Source: Mytilinidion resinicola (taxonomy: Eukaryota > Ascomycota > Dothideomycetes > Mytilinidiales > Mytilinidiaceae). From it: a stretch of 64,000 bases of DNA. Below are positions 33,239-46,179 of this stretch, in pieces. Each line of letters begins with the position of its first letter. Position 1 is the first letter of the stretch. The notes beneath the pieces are model-generated. The model saw only the letters and a list, made by a program, of their open reading frames with translations. It was not told the origin of the DNA and did no database searches. The translations under genes and the position numbers were made by a program. The stretch spans positions 1,076,202 through 1,140,201 of the forward strand of contig NW_022985454.1 of NCBI RefSeq assembly GCF_010093595.1, written 5' to 3'.

Positions 33239-33584
33239 TATTATAATAGTGCTATAAGCAGGAGTTTAAGAGCTTAGGAGGAAGCTTTAATTAGATGCTA
33301 AATACGTTACTATATAGGGAATTAAGACGTTATATAAGGAACAGGAAATCGAGAGCGCCGGCGAAGAAGATATGCCGGCGGAACGTGCGTATAGCATAAG
33401 CTCGCGAGCTCTATGCGAGATTAGGTAACAACGCTACGTAATCTAGTCTATAACCTAGACTACAACCTAGACTAGGTTACGTGATTTAGGCTATATTCTA
33501 GGATATAATCTAGACTAGAAGCTAAACTAAACACGTAATCGGCGAATTATAGTAGGTAAGGTGTTACAGGTGGTTACTGTAATA
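33239..33584 (-). repeat. 5' LTR of G3 (right copy)
   Basis: 346 bp, identical in length to the left LTR with scattered transitions (start TATTATA for TGTTATA, end GTAATA for ATAACA), followed by the TSD CCGGC. Confidence 0.95.
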
Positions 33585-33623
33585 CCGGCTTAGTAGTTTA
33601 GCCGGCTTAGTAGTAGAATATAT

Positions 33624-34160
33624 TATAGGTTAATAGTTATAGATAAAAACTTAGTGTAGTTTAAAAATAGAATAGTATATATAGAAATAAAACTAAGTAT
33701 TTTTAGGGTAAAAAAGTATTAAAAAATAATAAGCTTAGATATTACGATAATAGGTTAATATAAAATAATTTTAGGTATACCCTAGTTAAGGAAAAACAAC
33801 CTAATAATAGACTAGAAATCTAACTATATATAAATATAGTTAGAAAGCAGACTAAAAAGTACCCTATACTTAAATAAAGGTTCTAAGCAAAATATAAAAG
33901 TTAGTATAATCTTTAGATAAGGTATAAAAAGAGCCTATAAAAACGGACAGGCAATCGGCTAGTATTAGTATTAACCTAAAAAATTAATAAATTAGACTAT
34001 TATAATAGCTAAAAAAAAAAGAATTTCTAGTACTAAAAGCCTATAAAGAATTTCGCGAAATTTTTACTAAAAAAATTAAAATAGCACTACTAGTATATTA
34101 ATTTAGGGATTATAAAATACCCCTAGTACTAGAAATATTACCTAAGTTAGAACTAATATA
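33624..34160 (+). pseudogene. G1 copy C pol, protease-to-RT segment
   Basis: Aligns with copy B 15515-16050, resuming exactly where pogo2 interrupts at 25978. No open frame. Confidence 0.8.
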
Positions 34161-36000
34161 ACGTATTCTATAAGCGAGCCGTTTACCTAAGTAAGCCGTC
34201 TACTTTATTATAAAAACCGGCCTTAAACGTTAATTGCTCTATAATACTAATAGATATTAACTATATATAACTTATAGCCTAATCTGCAGCAACCTCTGTA
34301 TTATTTTTGCACGTATAAATATTGTGCCCTAGCTCGCCGCAGCGTTTATAGCGCCGCGCGCTCCTGCTAAAATCTGCCCTACCTTACTGCCTTTTACTTT
34401 AGGCGTCCTTATTAAGCCTTTAAGCAGCTATTTAAGAGCCTGCTTCTATTATTAAAGTTCCTTCTTTCTAGATCCGCTTTTTTTTACGCGCCTTGCGCTT
34501 TATAGCGGCTTTATTTACCTTTTAAAGGCTGGTAACTATATCGCGTAATAGTATAGCTTAATATATTATTATTGCAATATATTTAGAAAGGCTGCTAAGC
34601 GCATTAAGAATTGCTATAGGCGAGCTATTTTAATGCTTTTAAATATAATTATAAATTAAAGCTAATTAAGAGCCTAGCTTATAAGCGTTGCTTAGTATTT
34701 TTAACTCCTATTAAGCCTTTACTATAGCAGGAAGCGACAGCGTATAAAGCCGAATATTAAGCTTTAAAAGCACTACCTCTAGATTAAGCAGTATAAGGCC
34801 TGCGCCTTAAAAGCCTGCGTAAATATTACTTTTTATAATTAAGTTATAGAAGGCTGCTTTAAATACTAGTAAAAACTCTAGCTTTATAATATAGTTAATA
34901 TAGTAGTATATTAAGTCCTTAATTTAGCGCCTGTATACCTTTTTTAACGGAGTAAAGCAGCTAATATTAAGCGGCTGCAGTAAGTATAATAAATACGCTA
35001 GTATATAGAGAGTAATAATATTATTCTTCTTATAAATCTTTTTAAATTTAAGCGAGCAGTAGCTCTTATAGCTATTAATAATTAGTAGCCGATGTATACC
35101 TATAGTGCGATTCTTTATATACTTATTAAAATACTGCAGCCAGGCAATACTAAGCTTATTCGTTGTCTAGCTATTATTATTTACTGCTATAACCTAGTCT
35201 AGTAGTATATTATTACCTTTATACTATATAGAGAGGTAGTACTTACCCGAAAAGATAATAAATAGCGGGATAGCCTATCTATAGGCATTAACTCCTTAGA
35301 TTATTATTATCTATTCGCAATTACCTAGCTGTATTAATTTTGGATAATTACACCGCTTAGAGCCTATTACAACTACGCTAGTTAAAATAACGCCTATTTA
35401 GAAGCCAGCTTTATTAAAGTTATATATATTTTTATCTAGAATACTATACTTTGCTTTTATATTGCGTATAAGCTTAAACTAATTACCAATTGCCTTTAAA
35501 TCCTCGCATAAAGCTCTCTAACAATTGTACTTTCAATTAAATTATATTTTAAGCTTAGGTGTTCGCTTAATAAAGTTCTCTAGCCAGTTCTTGCCAACGT
35601 GGCCGGCGGCGCGCTCGGCGAGCAATTTGTTGGCCATCTCTCGTACAGCATGCAGGTTGGGCGGAAATCCTCGCGAATCCAGGTCGAGTATATATTGAAC
35701 AACAACTAATTCCTCCAGCTTGGAAAGCTTCTTTGAATTAGGCTTAGAATCGCGTCGTGGGGTCGTTCCAACGCGTCGATCTCGAAGTGTGCTTCTGGGT
35801 ACGTTATATATTATAATAGCGCGCCGTTCGCTTTTAAATTGCTGCTAATTAATTGCTGCGATAGCTATATATATTCGACCTTTATTTTGTATTAATTACA
35901 CGTTGTATTGTCGACGCATAGTGGTTAGAAGTTAACGCGTCGCGTTTTTATAATAAAGTAGACGGCTCGCTTAGGTAGACGGCTTGCTTATAGAATACGT
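34161..36000 (-). mobile_element. pogo1 copy 2
   Basis: An 1,840-bp pogo1 element flanked by TA (34159-34160 and 36001-36002) in RT of copy C. The transposase pseudogene spans about 35919 to 34279 (547 codons, one fewer than copy 1). Its zinc knuckle ends RCGELGHNIYTC. More in-frame stops than in copy 1. Confidence 0.92.
34279..35919 (-). pseudogene. pogo1 transposase, copy 2
   Basis: Same single frame as copy 1, from ATG at 35917-35919 to TAG at 34279-34281, closed by stops. Its N-terminal helix-turn-helix has a TAA replacing a Gln codon early on. Inactive. Confidence 0.8.
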
Positions 36001-39000
36001 TATCTACTATTATAAAAGAAACTTAAAGTATTAGATAAATACCTATAGAAAAGCCTAAAAAAGGGATATATTTAGCTAAGTAAATTACCTATAGGTTACC
36101 TAGTTATATTTATACTAAAAAGAATAGAAAGTTATAACTATATATAAATTACCGCTATCTAAATAGTATTATAGTAAAAAATAAATACCTATTACCTTTA
36201 ATTTTAAAATTAAAGAACCGCTTATATAAAGCGAAATACTTTATAAAGCTAGACCTATAAAATAGTTACCACTTTATAAAAATTAAAAAGGGCGAAAAAT
36301 AGAAGATAGTATTTTAAATAAGATATAGATACTATAAGTATATAGTAATGCTATTTAGGCTTACTAATACGCTAGCGATATTTTAAGTACTAGTAAATAT
36401 AGTACTAAGGGAGTACTTAAACTAATTTATAGTAGCTTATTTAAATAATATTCTAATATACTTAAAAACGCTAAAAGAGTATAAGGAGTATATTAAAAAA
36501 GTACTATAGAAACTTGCGAACAACTAACTTGCGGTAAAACTAAAAAAATGCGAATTTATAGTATAATAAACCGAATTTCCAGAATATATAATTAGTCTAG
36601 GGAAAATTAAAATAAAAATAGGTAAAGTAGAGTTAATACTTAAATAGCCAGAGCTAAAAAATATAAAAAAGCTTTAGTTCTTCCTAAGCTTAGCGAACTA
36701 CTACTAATAGTTTATTAAGGGATACTTAAAAATAGCTAAACCTTTTACTAAACTTACTAAAAAAGCTATAAAATATATCTAGATACTAATAATCCAAAAA
36801 GCCTTTAATAACCTTAAGAAAAAATTCTCTTTAAAATTAGTTTTGGCGATATTTAACCTAAAAAGGCCTATTACTATAGAAATAAACGCATTAGATAAGG
36901 CAGTAGGTACTATTATTAACTAACCTAATAGTAAAAAAAAGCTATATTTAATAGTATTTTACTTAAGGAAGCTAAGCCTAGTAGAATTAAACTACAACGT
37001 CTATAATAAGGAACTACTAGCTATAGTAGAGGCTTTTAAGTAGTGGAGAGTTTACCTTAAAAAAGCAAAACACATAATATAAGTATATATAAATTATAAG
37101 AATTTAGCATATTTTACTACTATAAAGGAGTTAAATCGCTAATAAATAAAATAGTTGAAATAATTAGGGTCCTATAACTTTAAAATAACCTATAAAAAAG
37201 GTATAAAGGACGCCTAAGCAGACGCTCTAAGCAGAAAACTAAATTATATAAAGGGAAGCTTTAAAAAGACCTTTACTATACTTTAAAAAAGCACCCTAAA
37301 ATACCTTAAATTTAACTATATATAGGTAGTAACTATATATAGGGTAACCCTAAATATAGAATAGGACGACCAAATTAGAGAAGCGTAAAAAAACGACTTA
37401 TAGTATAAAAAGGCGCATTGCAATACAACGGCCCTAAACTAGAATTTAAGGAACTAGGCTACTATAACGGTCTATAGGAGAATATACCATTTTAAAAAAT
37501 TAGTATATATATCTATAAAGCTAAAAATAAAGCTTATAAGAAAATTCTACAGCGTATTAGCGCATAAATATTAAAAAACCAAAAAAACCAAAAAATATTT
37601 ATTTAGGAACTTTTACTTTTTTAAAATAAGGAAAATAGTAAAAAAAGTAATTATAAAATGTAAATACGCAAAAAATAAGTTAGTATAACACGCGCTATAT
37701 AAATTAATAAAAAGCCCATTAACACTAAAAAGGGCATGGAAATTAATAGCATGGGATTTTATTATTAAACTACTAGAATCTATAGAACCTATAATAGGAA
37801 TAAAGTACAATTCTATATTAGTAATTACAGACTAATTAACTAAGCATAGATACTTTATACTATACTAAAAAGCATTAATAGCAGAGAATTTAGCCTATAC
37901 TTTTTTAAGGACAATTATTAGTAACTACAAATTGCTAAAAAAAAAAATATTAAATTGTAATAAGCTGTTTACGTTAAAATTTTAGTAAACCTTAATAGCA
38001 TAATTAGGCACTAAGTTTAAGTTATTTATAGTATTCTACTTATAAACGGACGAACAGATAGAAAAACTAAATTAAACTTTAAAATAGTACCTATAATACT
38101 ATATTAACTATAGGTAAAATAATTAAGTAAGGCTACTTCTAATAGTATAGTTCGCCTATAATAGTATATCTACAAAAATAATAAAAGTATCGCCATTTTT
38201 TGCAAATTATAGATTTAAGCTAAAGGTATACTAAAAATCGTAAAAAGACACGGTAAGGGCTTAAACAGCCATACTATTAGTTAAAAACATTAAGGAATTA
38301 TAAAAGTAGTTAGTAATAAATATCCAATTTTTAGCACTAAGGTTAGCTAAGTACTATAATAAGTATAAAAGCGTGCCACCTACCTTAAAAAGGGGGGATA
38401 AAGTTTACCTACTTAAAAAAAACATTAAGATAAAACGACTAAGCAGCAAGTTAAATTACATTAAAATTAGACTATTTAAAATCGATACTATTATTAGTAT
38501 AGTAAACTATAAGCTAAAGCTACTACTAATAATAAAAATACACCCGGTATTTTATATATTTTTATTAGAACCTGCACCTAAAAACGCTAGGCTAAATAGG
38601 AAAACTATAGTAAAAAAATAACAATAAGTATAAAGTGGAAAAAATCCTAAACTCTAGAATTAAGGATTAGTAAACTAAGTACCTAATTAAATGGAAAGAA
38701 TACTATACTATAAAAAATTTATAGGAACTAGCTAAAAATTTAACAAATTACTAAAAGCTACTCCTAAAGTTTTATTAATAGAACCTAGAATAACCTAAAA
38801 TAATAGCGATAAATAGTCCGCTAACTAAAAAAGATTAAGCAGATTAACTAAAACTGTAAAGGTAAAAGAAAACGCAAAGTTTAATAGTAAAACAGCTTCC
38901 TATTTAATATATTTTTGTTCTCTCTAGTCGGCCTCTTTATAATTTTCTTATTTAAGCTCCTTTAAAGTTTAGAAGCTAAAATTTGCCACCCGCTAAGCCT

Positions 39001-39422
39001 TATAAGTAGCCTACTTTTTAGTATAAAGTTTGGCCCGCACCGCGTCTATATAAGTAACTAGAAAAGTTAGTAACTATAAAGGAACTAGGTTCTAAGTACC
39101 TATAGTTAACCGCAGTTATACTACTAATATTGCAGTAAAAGTAACTATAATATACGCATTCTCTATATTAGCCCGCTGCCGCTAAAAACACCTTATAGTT
39201 TAAGCTATAGTTCCTATAAAAAGAATAAAAAGGCATAAAAATCCCTAATACTATAATGCGAGAACTAAGAATAGAGCGTTGCTTAACTTTAGTTAGTATA
39301 ATAAAAGAAAGATAATACAGTAATAATGTAAGACCTATAAGCGGAGCATCGCTAGATATTTATTTAAGGGAACCTTACTTTAGCGCGATTGTTAAAACAA
39401 TAAGCTAAAAGGGGGGAAATAG
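36001..39422 (+). pseudogene. G1 copy C pol: RT, RNase H, integrase, chromodomain
   Basis: RT active site 36435-36464 reads AYLNNILIYL, with both Asp lost, as in copy B. RNase H block near 36880-36910. Integrase core near 37815-37860. An open stretch (38373-38621) covers the post-integrase linker with KRLSSKLNYIKIR and HPVFYIFLLEPAPKN (family: HPVFHVSLLEPA). Chromodomain at about 38636-38775, with VEKILNSRIKD, then YLIKWKEYY. The uninterrupted target site of the LINE insertion of copy B is here at about 37450. Confidence 0.82.
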
Positions 39423-39919
39423 TGTTATAAATACAACCTAAAAGAAGATACTACTAAACCTTTAGAAACTATACTATAAGAAATTATAAGTATTAGAGAC
39501 CCTATAAAATAAGAAAGTATAGTAGATAGAATATTACGAAATAAAGGTTATATAATAGATTAAAATAGATCCTGCAATTTAAGAAAAATTTAAAGGGTTA
39601 TATAATAGATTATTAGATTAAGAATAATTCTACAATTTAGATTATAATAGATTAGATAATCTAGAGTAATCCAACGAATTTTTTAGGAGCGAGTTTTGTA
39701 TTTAAGACATAGTTTTTACCTCCTTAGATAGTTCGTGTTTATCTTAAAATTCTTTAGTACTTATACTATTAGAGAGTAACTTCGTTTTTTACCCCTTCGC
39801 CTTTTAACTATTATCTTGCCTTCGTAATTAGTTAAATCCTACAACAATTTATACCTTATATATAACTATAGCTAAGGTTGCGTACCTTAAATATATATTA
39901 GATAAGATAAAACGTTATA
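39423..39919 (+). repeat. 3' LTR of G1 copy C
   Basis: About 497 bp. Starts TGTTATAAATACAACC with the ancestral TG preserved and ends AAAACGTTATA. It contains a small internal duplication near 39545-39620 compared with the other LTRs. Confidence 0.82.
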
Positions 39920-40760
39920 GTTTTATGCCTATCTAAATTAACACTATATTAAAAAATAACATTTTATTTAGTAATATCTATAACTTTAGAAGTAACTAGT
40001 TAACTAAGCGCGGCTTAAAGACTAGCTAAATAGGATAAACAACTAGTAAAGTAATATATAGTAGTGCTATAACTCTAGGCAAAGGCCGACTAATAGGCTT
40101 ACACCTAATTAACTAAGGTCCCCTTACCTAAAAAGTATAATAGAACGCAAGGAAAGCTTAACTACTTCCTTTTAGCTATATAACTCTACTTATACTATAA
40201 TAAGGCTATATATTTATACTAAGCAGGTTAGGTTTTAGTAGTAAAAATATATTTAGACGGTAATACACTAGTATAGTTCCACTCTATAATAGAAAACTAT
40301 TTTAATAACTCTACTAATAAATAGGACTAAAAGATAAGAGAAATCTTTAGTAACTATATAAAATATAAGGATTAGATCTAAAAGGTCTAAAGAAACCTAG
40401 ACGCTATCTAGACCGCTATTAGATAACTTTAGTACCTTTAATAGACTGGAATAATAGCTAAGTATATAGCTAAGTTTAAGGAATACTTAGTATAACTAGA
40501 CTAGGAAAACGGACTACTTATAAAACAATTCTATAGAGGTTTTATTAGGAAAAAATTTACCGGCCTTTTACTAGTAATTAGCGGTAAATAGTAGCTAAAT
40601 AAGCTATTTACGCAATATACACCCTAGCTTATAGTACTACTATAGCTGCAGCTAACTGCGTATTTAGCAGTAAAATAGCAGTAATACTATATAGTTTAAA
40701 TATGCTTTATATATATATATAAAAAAAAACACAATGCAATTAACCCTATAGTATCTTAGA
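39920..40760 (+). pseudogene. Gypsy gag fragment of a further element
   Basis: RIP-degraded. Around 40430-40540 the frame suggests AKYIAKFKEYLVQLDWENGLLIKQFYRGF with stops, the pattern of a retrotransposon gag domain (EYAARFRELA--T-W-D-AL---FY-GL). It does not match G1, G2 or G3 gag. It could belong to the same element as the pol fragment at 47080-48300, with the LINE inserted between, but that is not proven. Right limit approximate. Confidence 0.5.
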
Positions 40761-40839
40761 AATACAACCTAAGAAGGGCCCCTAGGGGCTATCTAAGGCC
40801 CTGTAAACAATTATACGCAGCCTTAAAGCCCTATAAGTA

Positions 40840-42100
40840 GTGCCGGCGGCGTCGCGGTAGGTACACCGCGAATTGCGACCCCTAACGCGTAGCCGCCCTA
40901 GTAACAGCATTAACAACAATAATAACAACAATAATAATAACGCTAAAACCAACACTAAAACCCGAAGCCTATTAAAAACGTCTACCAGGACGTCTAAGAC
41001 CTCGTTGATAAAGCATACGGTATATAAGACCTCTTGCGGAATTAGCTAATCCAATTCCTTAAGATAAATACGATCGTCTAAACCCTCTACGACTTTACAG
41101 GACGTGTTCTATTCGGCCTCTTAGATACCGCGATCGACCTACGGCAGACACTATAGAAAAAGCTAATGAAAATAATAGAGGATACGAAAAAGGAGGTATA
41201 TACGTTGTTAACGCACGGGAAGACGTATACTGCAGCAGTAGCAACAGCAGCAGTAGCAGGCATAACACTATTAGCTATGCTAAGCAGTATAGCTGCGCAA
41301 TATATAAAGGCAGCAGGAAATAGGTAGTATACAGGGCAACCTATAAATATCTATAAAATTACCATCTATATTAAGGATAATAATAAGCGAACTATAACTA
41401 TAGCAAATACGAATATAACTATTACCTAGAAGCTTTAAGCAGCCGGACCACCGGATATAATAAAGATTAGCGGTATAAGGAAGCTATAGAGTGGAGATAT
41501 TAAGGTATACGTTGCGGATAAGGCTATAAAGGAAGCACTGCTTAAGAAAAGGGAATAGGTGCAGGTGCTAGGCAAGACAGTATATATATAACTGCCCGCA
41601 GTGCTAATAGAGGTGTATAGAGTACCTAAGAACTTAAACCTAGAAAGCTAAATACTTAAAGATAATATTATTAGGGCTAACGCAATAATTAACCTAGGCC
41701 TAGTTATTAAGAAGATAATATAGAAAAATAAAAAGGGTATAAAGGCTGCGCAAGAGAACCTAGGCCAATACGCTAGCTTAATTATTGCCAGCGTGCGTAT
41801 AGAAGCAATAGTAGACAAAGCTATTATAAAGGGATTTATAATAAGTAGATAATTACTAACAGCCTTAAAATATAAAGCAGGCTTTATAGCTATATAGTAC
41901 TTTAAATGCCAGGGCTATAGGTATATTATAAAACACTGCAAAAAGGATATCTAATATATAGTATGCGCAGGGGAATATAATATAAAATAATACACGGTAA
42001 TAGATACTAAGAAGTGCGCTAACTGTAAGAGAAACCACTTAGTATATAGTGCCGAATACAGCGTAAAAAAAGGGGCCTAGCTACAGGCTATATTAAAGAG
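40840..42100 (+). pseudogene. LINE ORF1 with CCHC zinc knuckles
   Basis: Gag-like ORF1. The first knuckle (41898-41939) reads YFKCQGYRYIIKHC, a CCHC with its first Cys and the His changed to Tyr. The second reads VCAGEYNIK-stop-Y (family: CAGEHNTKDC). The third reads CANCKRNHLVYSAEY (family: CANCGGNHTAWSREC), with the final Cys changed. Three knuckles in this spacing are typical of Tad1/I-type LINEs. The region before 41200 is less mutated, with CpG-rich tracts (for example GCCGGCGGCGTCGCGG near 40843). Confidence 0.75.
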
Positions 42101-42239
42101 GTAGGCAATACTATACTAATATAATACTAATAAGGGGCCGAGCTTATATACGCCTTAGGCCCCGCTAGGGGTGTATATAACCTTAACCTAGTCCAGGAAA
42201 AAAAAAGCTGCTAATAATAACGCATGCGAAGGCAGTATA

Positions 42240-45200
42240 GAACTAGGGCCAGCGCTAATAGCACTAAAAAAAGTAGGACAACTAAAGATATTTAAGTATT
42301 CTAATAAGAACCTAAGCTAGCTAAAGATTAATAGAATAATACAGACTACTTATTTAACGCAGCAATCTTTCTATTTAACGCCTTCTTAGATACTGCATAC
42401 TTTTCGCTTTATATTACTATCCTTACAGCCTTTAACCTAGTTAACTTAATTAATAATATACAGAAATATAGATAAACTCTTATAACTTAAAACTGTTATC
42501 TAAGTGCCGTCCTTACAGGAAGATAATATAAGCCAGCAACTACGCGCTAAAATAGGTGCAGCAAACGCCGCAGATACTATAGATATAGTTTAATATTAGA
42601 ATAACCTAGCACACTTACTATTATATAGTATAATATTAATAAGAGCGGCAAGACCTAGAGAGAGTTCCTGGAAAAAGCGGAGAGAGCCTAGCCTTAACCG
42701 CTAGTGCTAGCAATATAAAAGCTATAGAAAAATATATAGTAATAAGAGTATATAATACTCTATATAAAGTCCTATTACCTTTTATATAGAAGAAGCCTAT
42801 ATATAAAAATATATATATATATTAATAAGAACCTCGATATTAACTAGTAGTTAGTAGAGCACTATTTACTAAACCTTATTACCCTCTTTTTCTATACTAG
42901 TAGAGAGGACATCTAAATTTATAATATCTACAACCTAAAACTAAATAGAATTATAGCCGCACTACTTTTACTACTAAATAATAACAACGCGGAGCATATT
43001 TTTATAGGTAATATAAACCTATATTACCTATTATAGGGAGGAATATAAGTAATAAACACGGAGGAGCAAGTAGAGGAGCTTATCCGCATTATAACAGAAG
43101 CAGGAATAAACCTAGCTATAGAGAAAGGTATAGAAATATAGGTAAAAGGAATATTATAGTCTATAATTAACCTTATATTTATAATAGAATAGCTAATAGA
43201 ATAAACTACTTCCTATATAGTATAAAAAGAATAGAACTATAATTTAGATTACCGCCCTATATATATAAAGTTCGATATTACCCTACTAAGCGCAGTAGAA
43301 TAGCTATAATATTAGCTGTAGAAAAATACCAACTAGAAGAAGGCGCAGAAGCACCTCTAAACCTAGCTAAATAAGCTAGATAACTAGAATAACTTTTAAA
43401 ATATAGAGGAGAACTTTAATAAATTTACATACCTTTTCTATAAATATATACAGGCTATAATTGCTACTATAGTACCTATTATAAGGCTATTAAAATAGGT
43501 ATTGCTAGTATAGTTAAAAGAATACTTAGAGAAAGTATATAAAACTAGAAGGGCGTATAGAATATAGCGCTTATCGCGATTTATAAAGGACTAGATATTA
43601 TACTATATCTAGTATAACTATAAAAAGAAAACTATATAAAAAAAAAGTACTAAGGTGTAGCGCTATATAGTAGAAAAAGTAATAAAGGACCTAAAGAGTA
43701 TATAAAAGCTGGCTAATTAAGGCTATATAGCTAGTAAGGAATTAAAACCTCCGCCTTAATTTCCCTTTTTTTTAAAACCTAAGAACCCTACTTTATATAT
43801 AGATAATAAAACAAAAGTATATATACTAGCGGAGCAGTTTTTTCCGCCTCCGGCTAATATAGACTTATCTAACCTAGAAGGGTTCTAATACCCGGAACTA
43901 TATAACACTACGCTAGATATTATAATTAAGGATATTTTTTTTAGCGCTAATAGGAACTGCTCTAGATAAAGCCCTGGGTATTATAGGGATTACTAACAGG
44001 TTTCTTAAGAAGTGCGAAATATAGCTGGCGCCTATACTGGCTTAGTTCTTTATAAAGTACCTATATAAAGAATACTATCCTCGGCCGTTTAAAAATTCTA
44101 TTATAGTAGTGCTATATAAGCCCTAGAAAGCGTCCTATATAATAGCAAAAGCCTATAGGCCGATCGCCCTGCTAAAAATAATAGGTAAGCTATTTAAACG
44201 GATTATAGCTATACGGCTATCGAAAATTGCGGAAGAAAAGGATATACTTCCACCTAGTTAGATAGGGGCACAACTAAAATATTTAATATAGACAGTACTT
44301 AAGCTTTTTACTAAATAAATCTATACTATATAGAAAGGAAATCTATAGCTTATAGTATTACTTCTTAGCCTAGATATATTAGGGGCGTTTAACCGTATAT
44401 TATATAAATATATAATATATAACCTATAGATTTAATAAGTACTAAAGTAAATAGTTAGGTTTATAAAGTCCTTTCTACAGGACCGTACTATAAGGCTTGC
44501 TATTAAAAACTTTATAGTAGAACCTATTATAGTTACTATAGGAATACTGCAGAGCTCCTCTCTATTACTAATACTCTTTCTTTTCTTTACTAGTATACTT
44601 CTACTAATACTATAGCGCGGTAATATAACAGCCTATAGGTTTATTAAGAATATAAATATCCTTATATATAGTAAAAGTATAGAAGAAAACTGCAGGGCTA
44701 TTAAATAGGCGCATAACTAGTATATAAAGTAGGTAAGAAAGTATAAAGTAGTCTTTACGCTAGATAAATACCACCTAATATACTTTATAAAAGCCTGTAA
44801 GTTTATTAATATAAAAGCTATAGTTAATATATAGGGCTTTACTAAAGGCCCTATAATAAACCTAAAAATACTAGAGGTCTAGGTAGATTCTAAACTTAAA
44901 TAGGGCCTATATATTAACACTATAAAAAATAAAGCTATAGCCTAAATAGAGGCCCTTATAAGGCTTATAGCGTTAACCTAGAGCGTAAGCTTCCGGAAGG
45001 CACGTATAATATACTTAGCGGTTATTAGGCCTGCTATTATATATAGATACACCTTCTAGTATACTATACTAGGTATAAAAAAGCAGATTAGTAAGACAAA
45101 AATTAAGCAGCTTAAAATAGCATAGAACTAGTGCCTTTATACTATTTTAGGGGTATATAAGATAATAAATATTAGGGTAATAAAGTATAAAATATTATAC

Positions 45201-45900
45201 CCTCTACTCCGGCTAAAGCTAGAGGAACTTATAGTAGCCTACGCGGACCGCATATATAAGGGGCTAGCCCGTAAGCATATTAAAACCTAATATAGCCGTA
45301 TAAGAGAAACGGTCTATACTAAATACAGGCCGAAAGGAATACTACAGTACGGCCTAAGCAGGCGCAATAAACTCTGTAAGCTCGTGGTAAAGGTATTACA
45401 GCTAGCCGCATAATATAAAGGCGAATCGGAAGAATCCTATAGGCGTATAAGGCGTAGTATAATCTAGGATAAATATAAAGAGAAGTAGAAGAAGAAATAA
45501 AAAGCCTACTATAAAGAACTACGCTAAGAACCCCTAATACTAGTACTTAATACTAAATAGAGCAAATAATAAGAGGCACTATATAAAGAACTTATAAAGG
45601 TAGAAAGTATAATTATTATAAACCTACAGACGGAGTATATAGGGCTTAACGGTTACCTCTACTATATAAAAGTGCCCGGCCACCTAATACCGGCATGCCC
45701 TTGCAGGTATAGCCTTTAATCCCTAAGATATATTATAATAAGTTACGGAAAACACGTTAAAAGCAGGGGCGAGCTATTCTAAAAGGCTAAAACAAGAACG
45801 TATAAACAGCTCTATAGAAGCTAGAAAGGAAAAAAGGCTGTAGCCTAATAGCTTCTCTAAAGAATAGACCTCCTGCTATACCTTTTAGTAGCTAGAAAGA
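42240..45900 (+). pseudogene. LINE ORF2: endonuclease and reverse transcriptase
   Basis: Endonuclease: about 42993-43041 reads HIFIGNINLYYLL-stop-GG, which is the AP-endonuclease signature HILLGDFNLHHPLWGG after RIP. Reverse transcriptase: finger block near 44090-44270 (AKAYRPIALLKIIGKLFKR); active-site region near 44632-44670 reads FIKNINILIYSKS where the family has FIDDVNILVYSKS, with both Asp lost. Post-RT region to about 45300 (RKARIIYLAVIRPAIIYRY). C-terminal Cys-rich motif near 45690 (IPACPCRYSL). Stops throughout. Confidence 0.82.
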
Positions 45901-45944
45901 TAGCAGAGGCGGAGATATAGGTATTCTACCTTCTATAACTTTAT

Positions 45945-46018
45945 ATAACTATATATACTACGTATACTATATATACTATATATACTGCGCATACTATATA
46001 TACTATATATACTACGCC
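45945..46018. repeat. TATAC microsatellite in the LINE 3' UTR
   Basis: ACTATATATACTACGTATACT-type units, the complement of the repeat in the chimeric LINE (17990-18150) but less than half its length. Confidence 0.85.
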
Positions 46019-46142
46019 GCCTATATTACGCACCTACCTAATAGCTATATCTACCTATATACCGCAGCCCCTATATATATTGCAGCCTATATAGCACTAC
46101 CCCCTATATATATTATTTAATTTAAGGACTAACGCCTTAATA

Positions 46143-46179
46143 AAGGGCACGCGTGCGAAATAATAGCACGCGTGCCCTT
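46143..46179. other. perfect 14-bp hairpin in the LINE 3' UTR (second copy)
   Basis: Same 14-bp stem as at 17825-17861; the loop differs (GAAATAATA here). Confidence 0.9.

Larger units (their letters stand above)
27794..33584 (-). mobile_element. Ty3/Gypsy chromovirus G3, complete, inside pogo2
   Basis: A 5,791-bp element with 346-bp LTRs on both sides and a 5-bp duplication CCGGC (27789-27793 and 33585-33589). Coding is on the minus strand: gag about 33150-32200, RT about 31150-30300, integrase about 29400-28700, chromodomain about 28425-28230. It sits in the right-hand inverted repeat of pogo2. Base composition is AT-rich, with stops and catalytic-residue loss, so it is inactive. Confidence 0.93.
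25979..33623 (-). mobile_element. pogo2 copy 2, split by element G3
   Basis: Flanked by TA at 25977-25978 and 33624-33625. Left part 25979-27793, right tip 33590-33623; without G3 and one TSD it is 1,849 bp, the same as copy 1. The minus-strand transposase is a RIP pseudogene. One open stretch (26185-26409) encodes the basic C-terminal coiled region (ARVKKLKKQLAEITKRK). Confidence 0.9.
4439..39919 (+). mobile_element. G1 chromovirus copy C, complete but split by nested insertions
   Basis: Full-length Ty3/Gypsy element on the plus strand. Its parts are: 5' LTR 4439-5413; leader 5414-5579, resuming at 24311; gag 24340-25560; protease from about 25600 to 25978; pol 33624-34160 and 36001-39422; 3' LTR 39423-39919. 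Every join was read by comparing interrupted and uninterrupted copies and by matching duplicated target sites. Order gag-protease-RT-RNase H-integrase-chromodomain makes it a chromovirus. All frames are RIP-degraded. Relative to copy B it lacks about 0.5 kb between gag and protease. The sequence outside its two LTRs does not match as a target-site duplication. Confidence 0.8.

Noticed and set aside
5580..39919. tandem LTR-internal-LTR-internal-LTR array produced by unequal recombination
   Set aside because: The TAAGG duplication at 5575-5579 and 24306-24310, and continuation of the copy C leader across it, show insertion of one G1 element into another instead.
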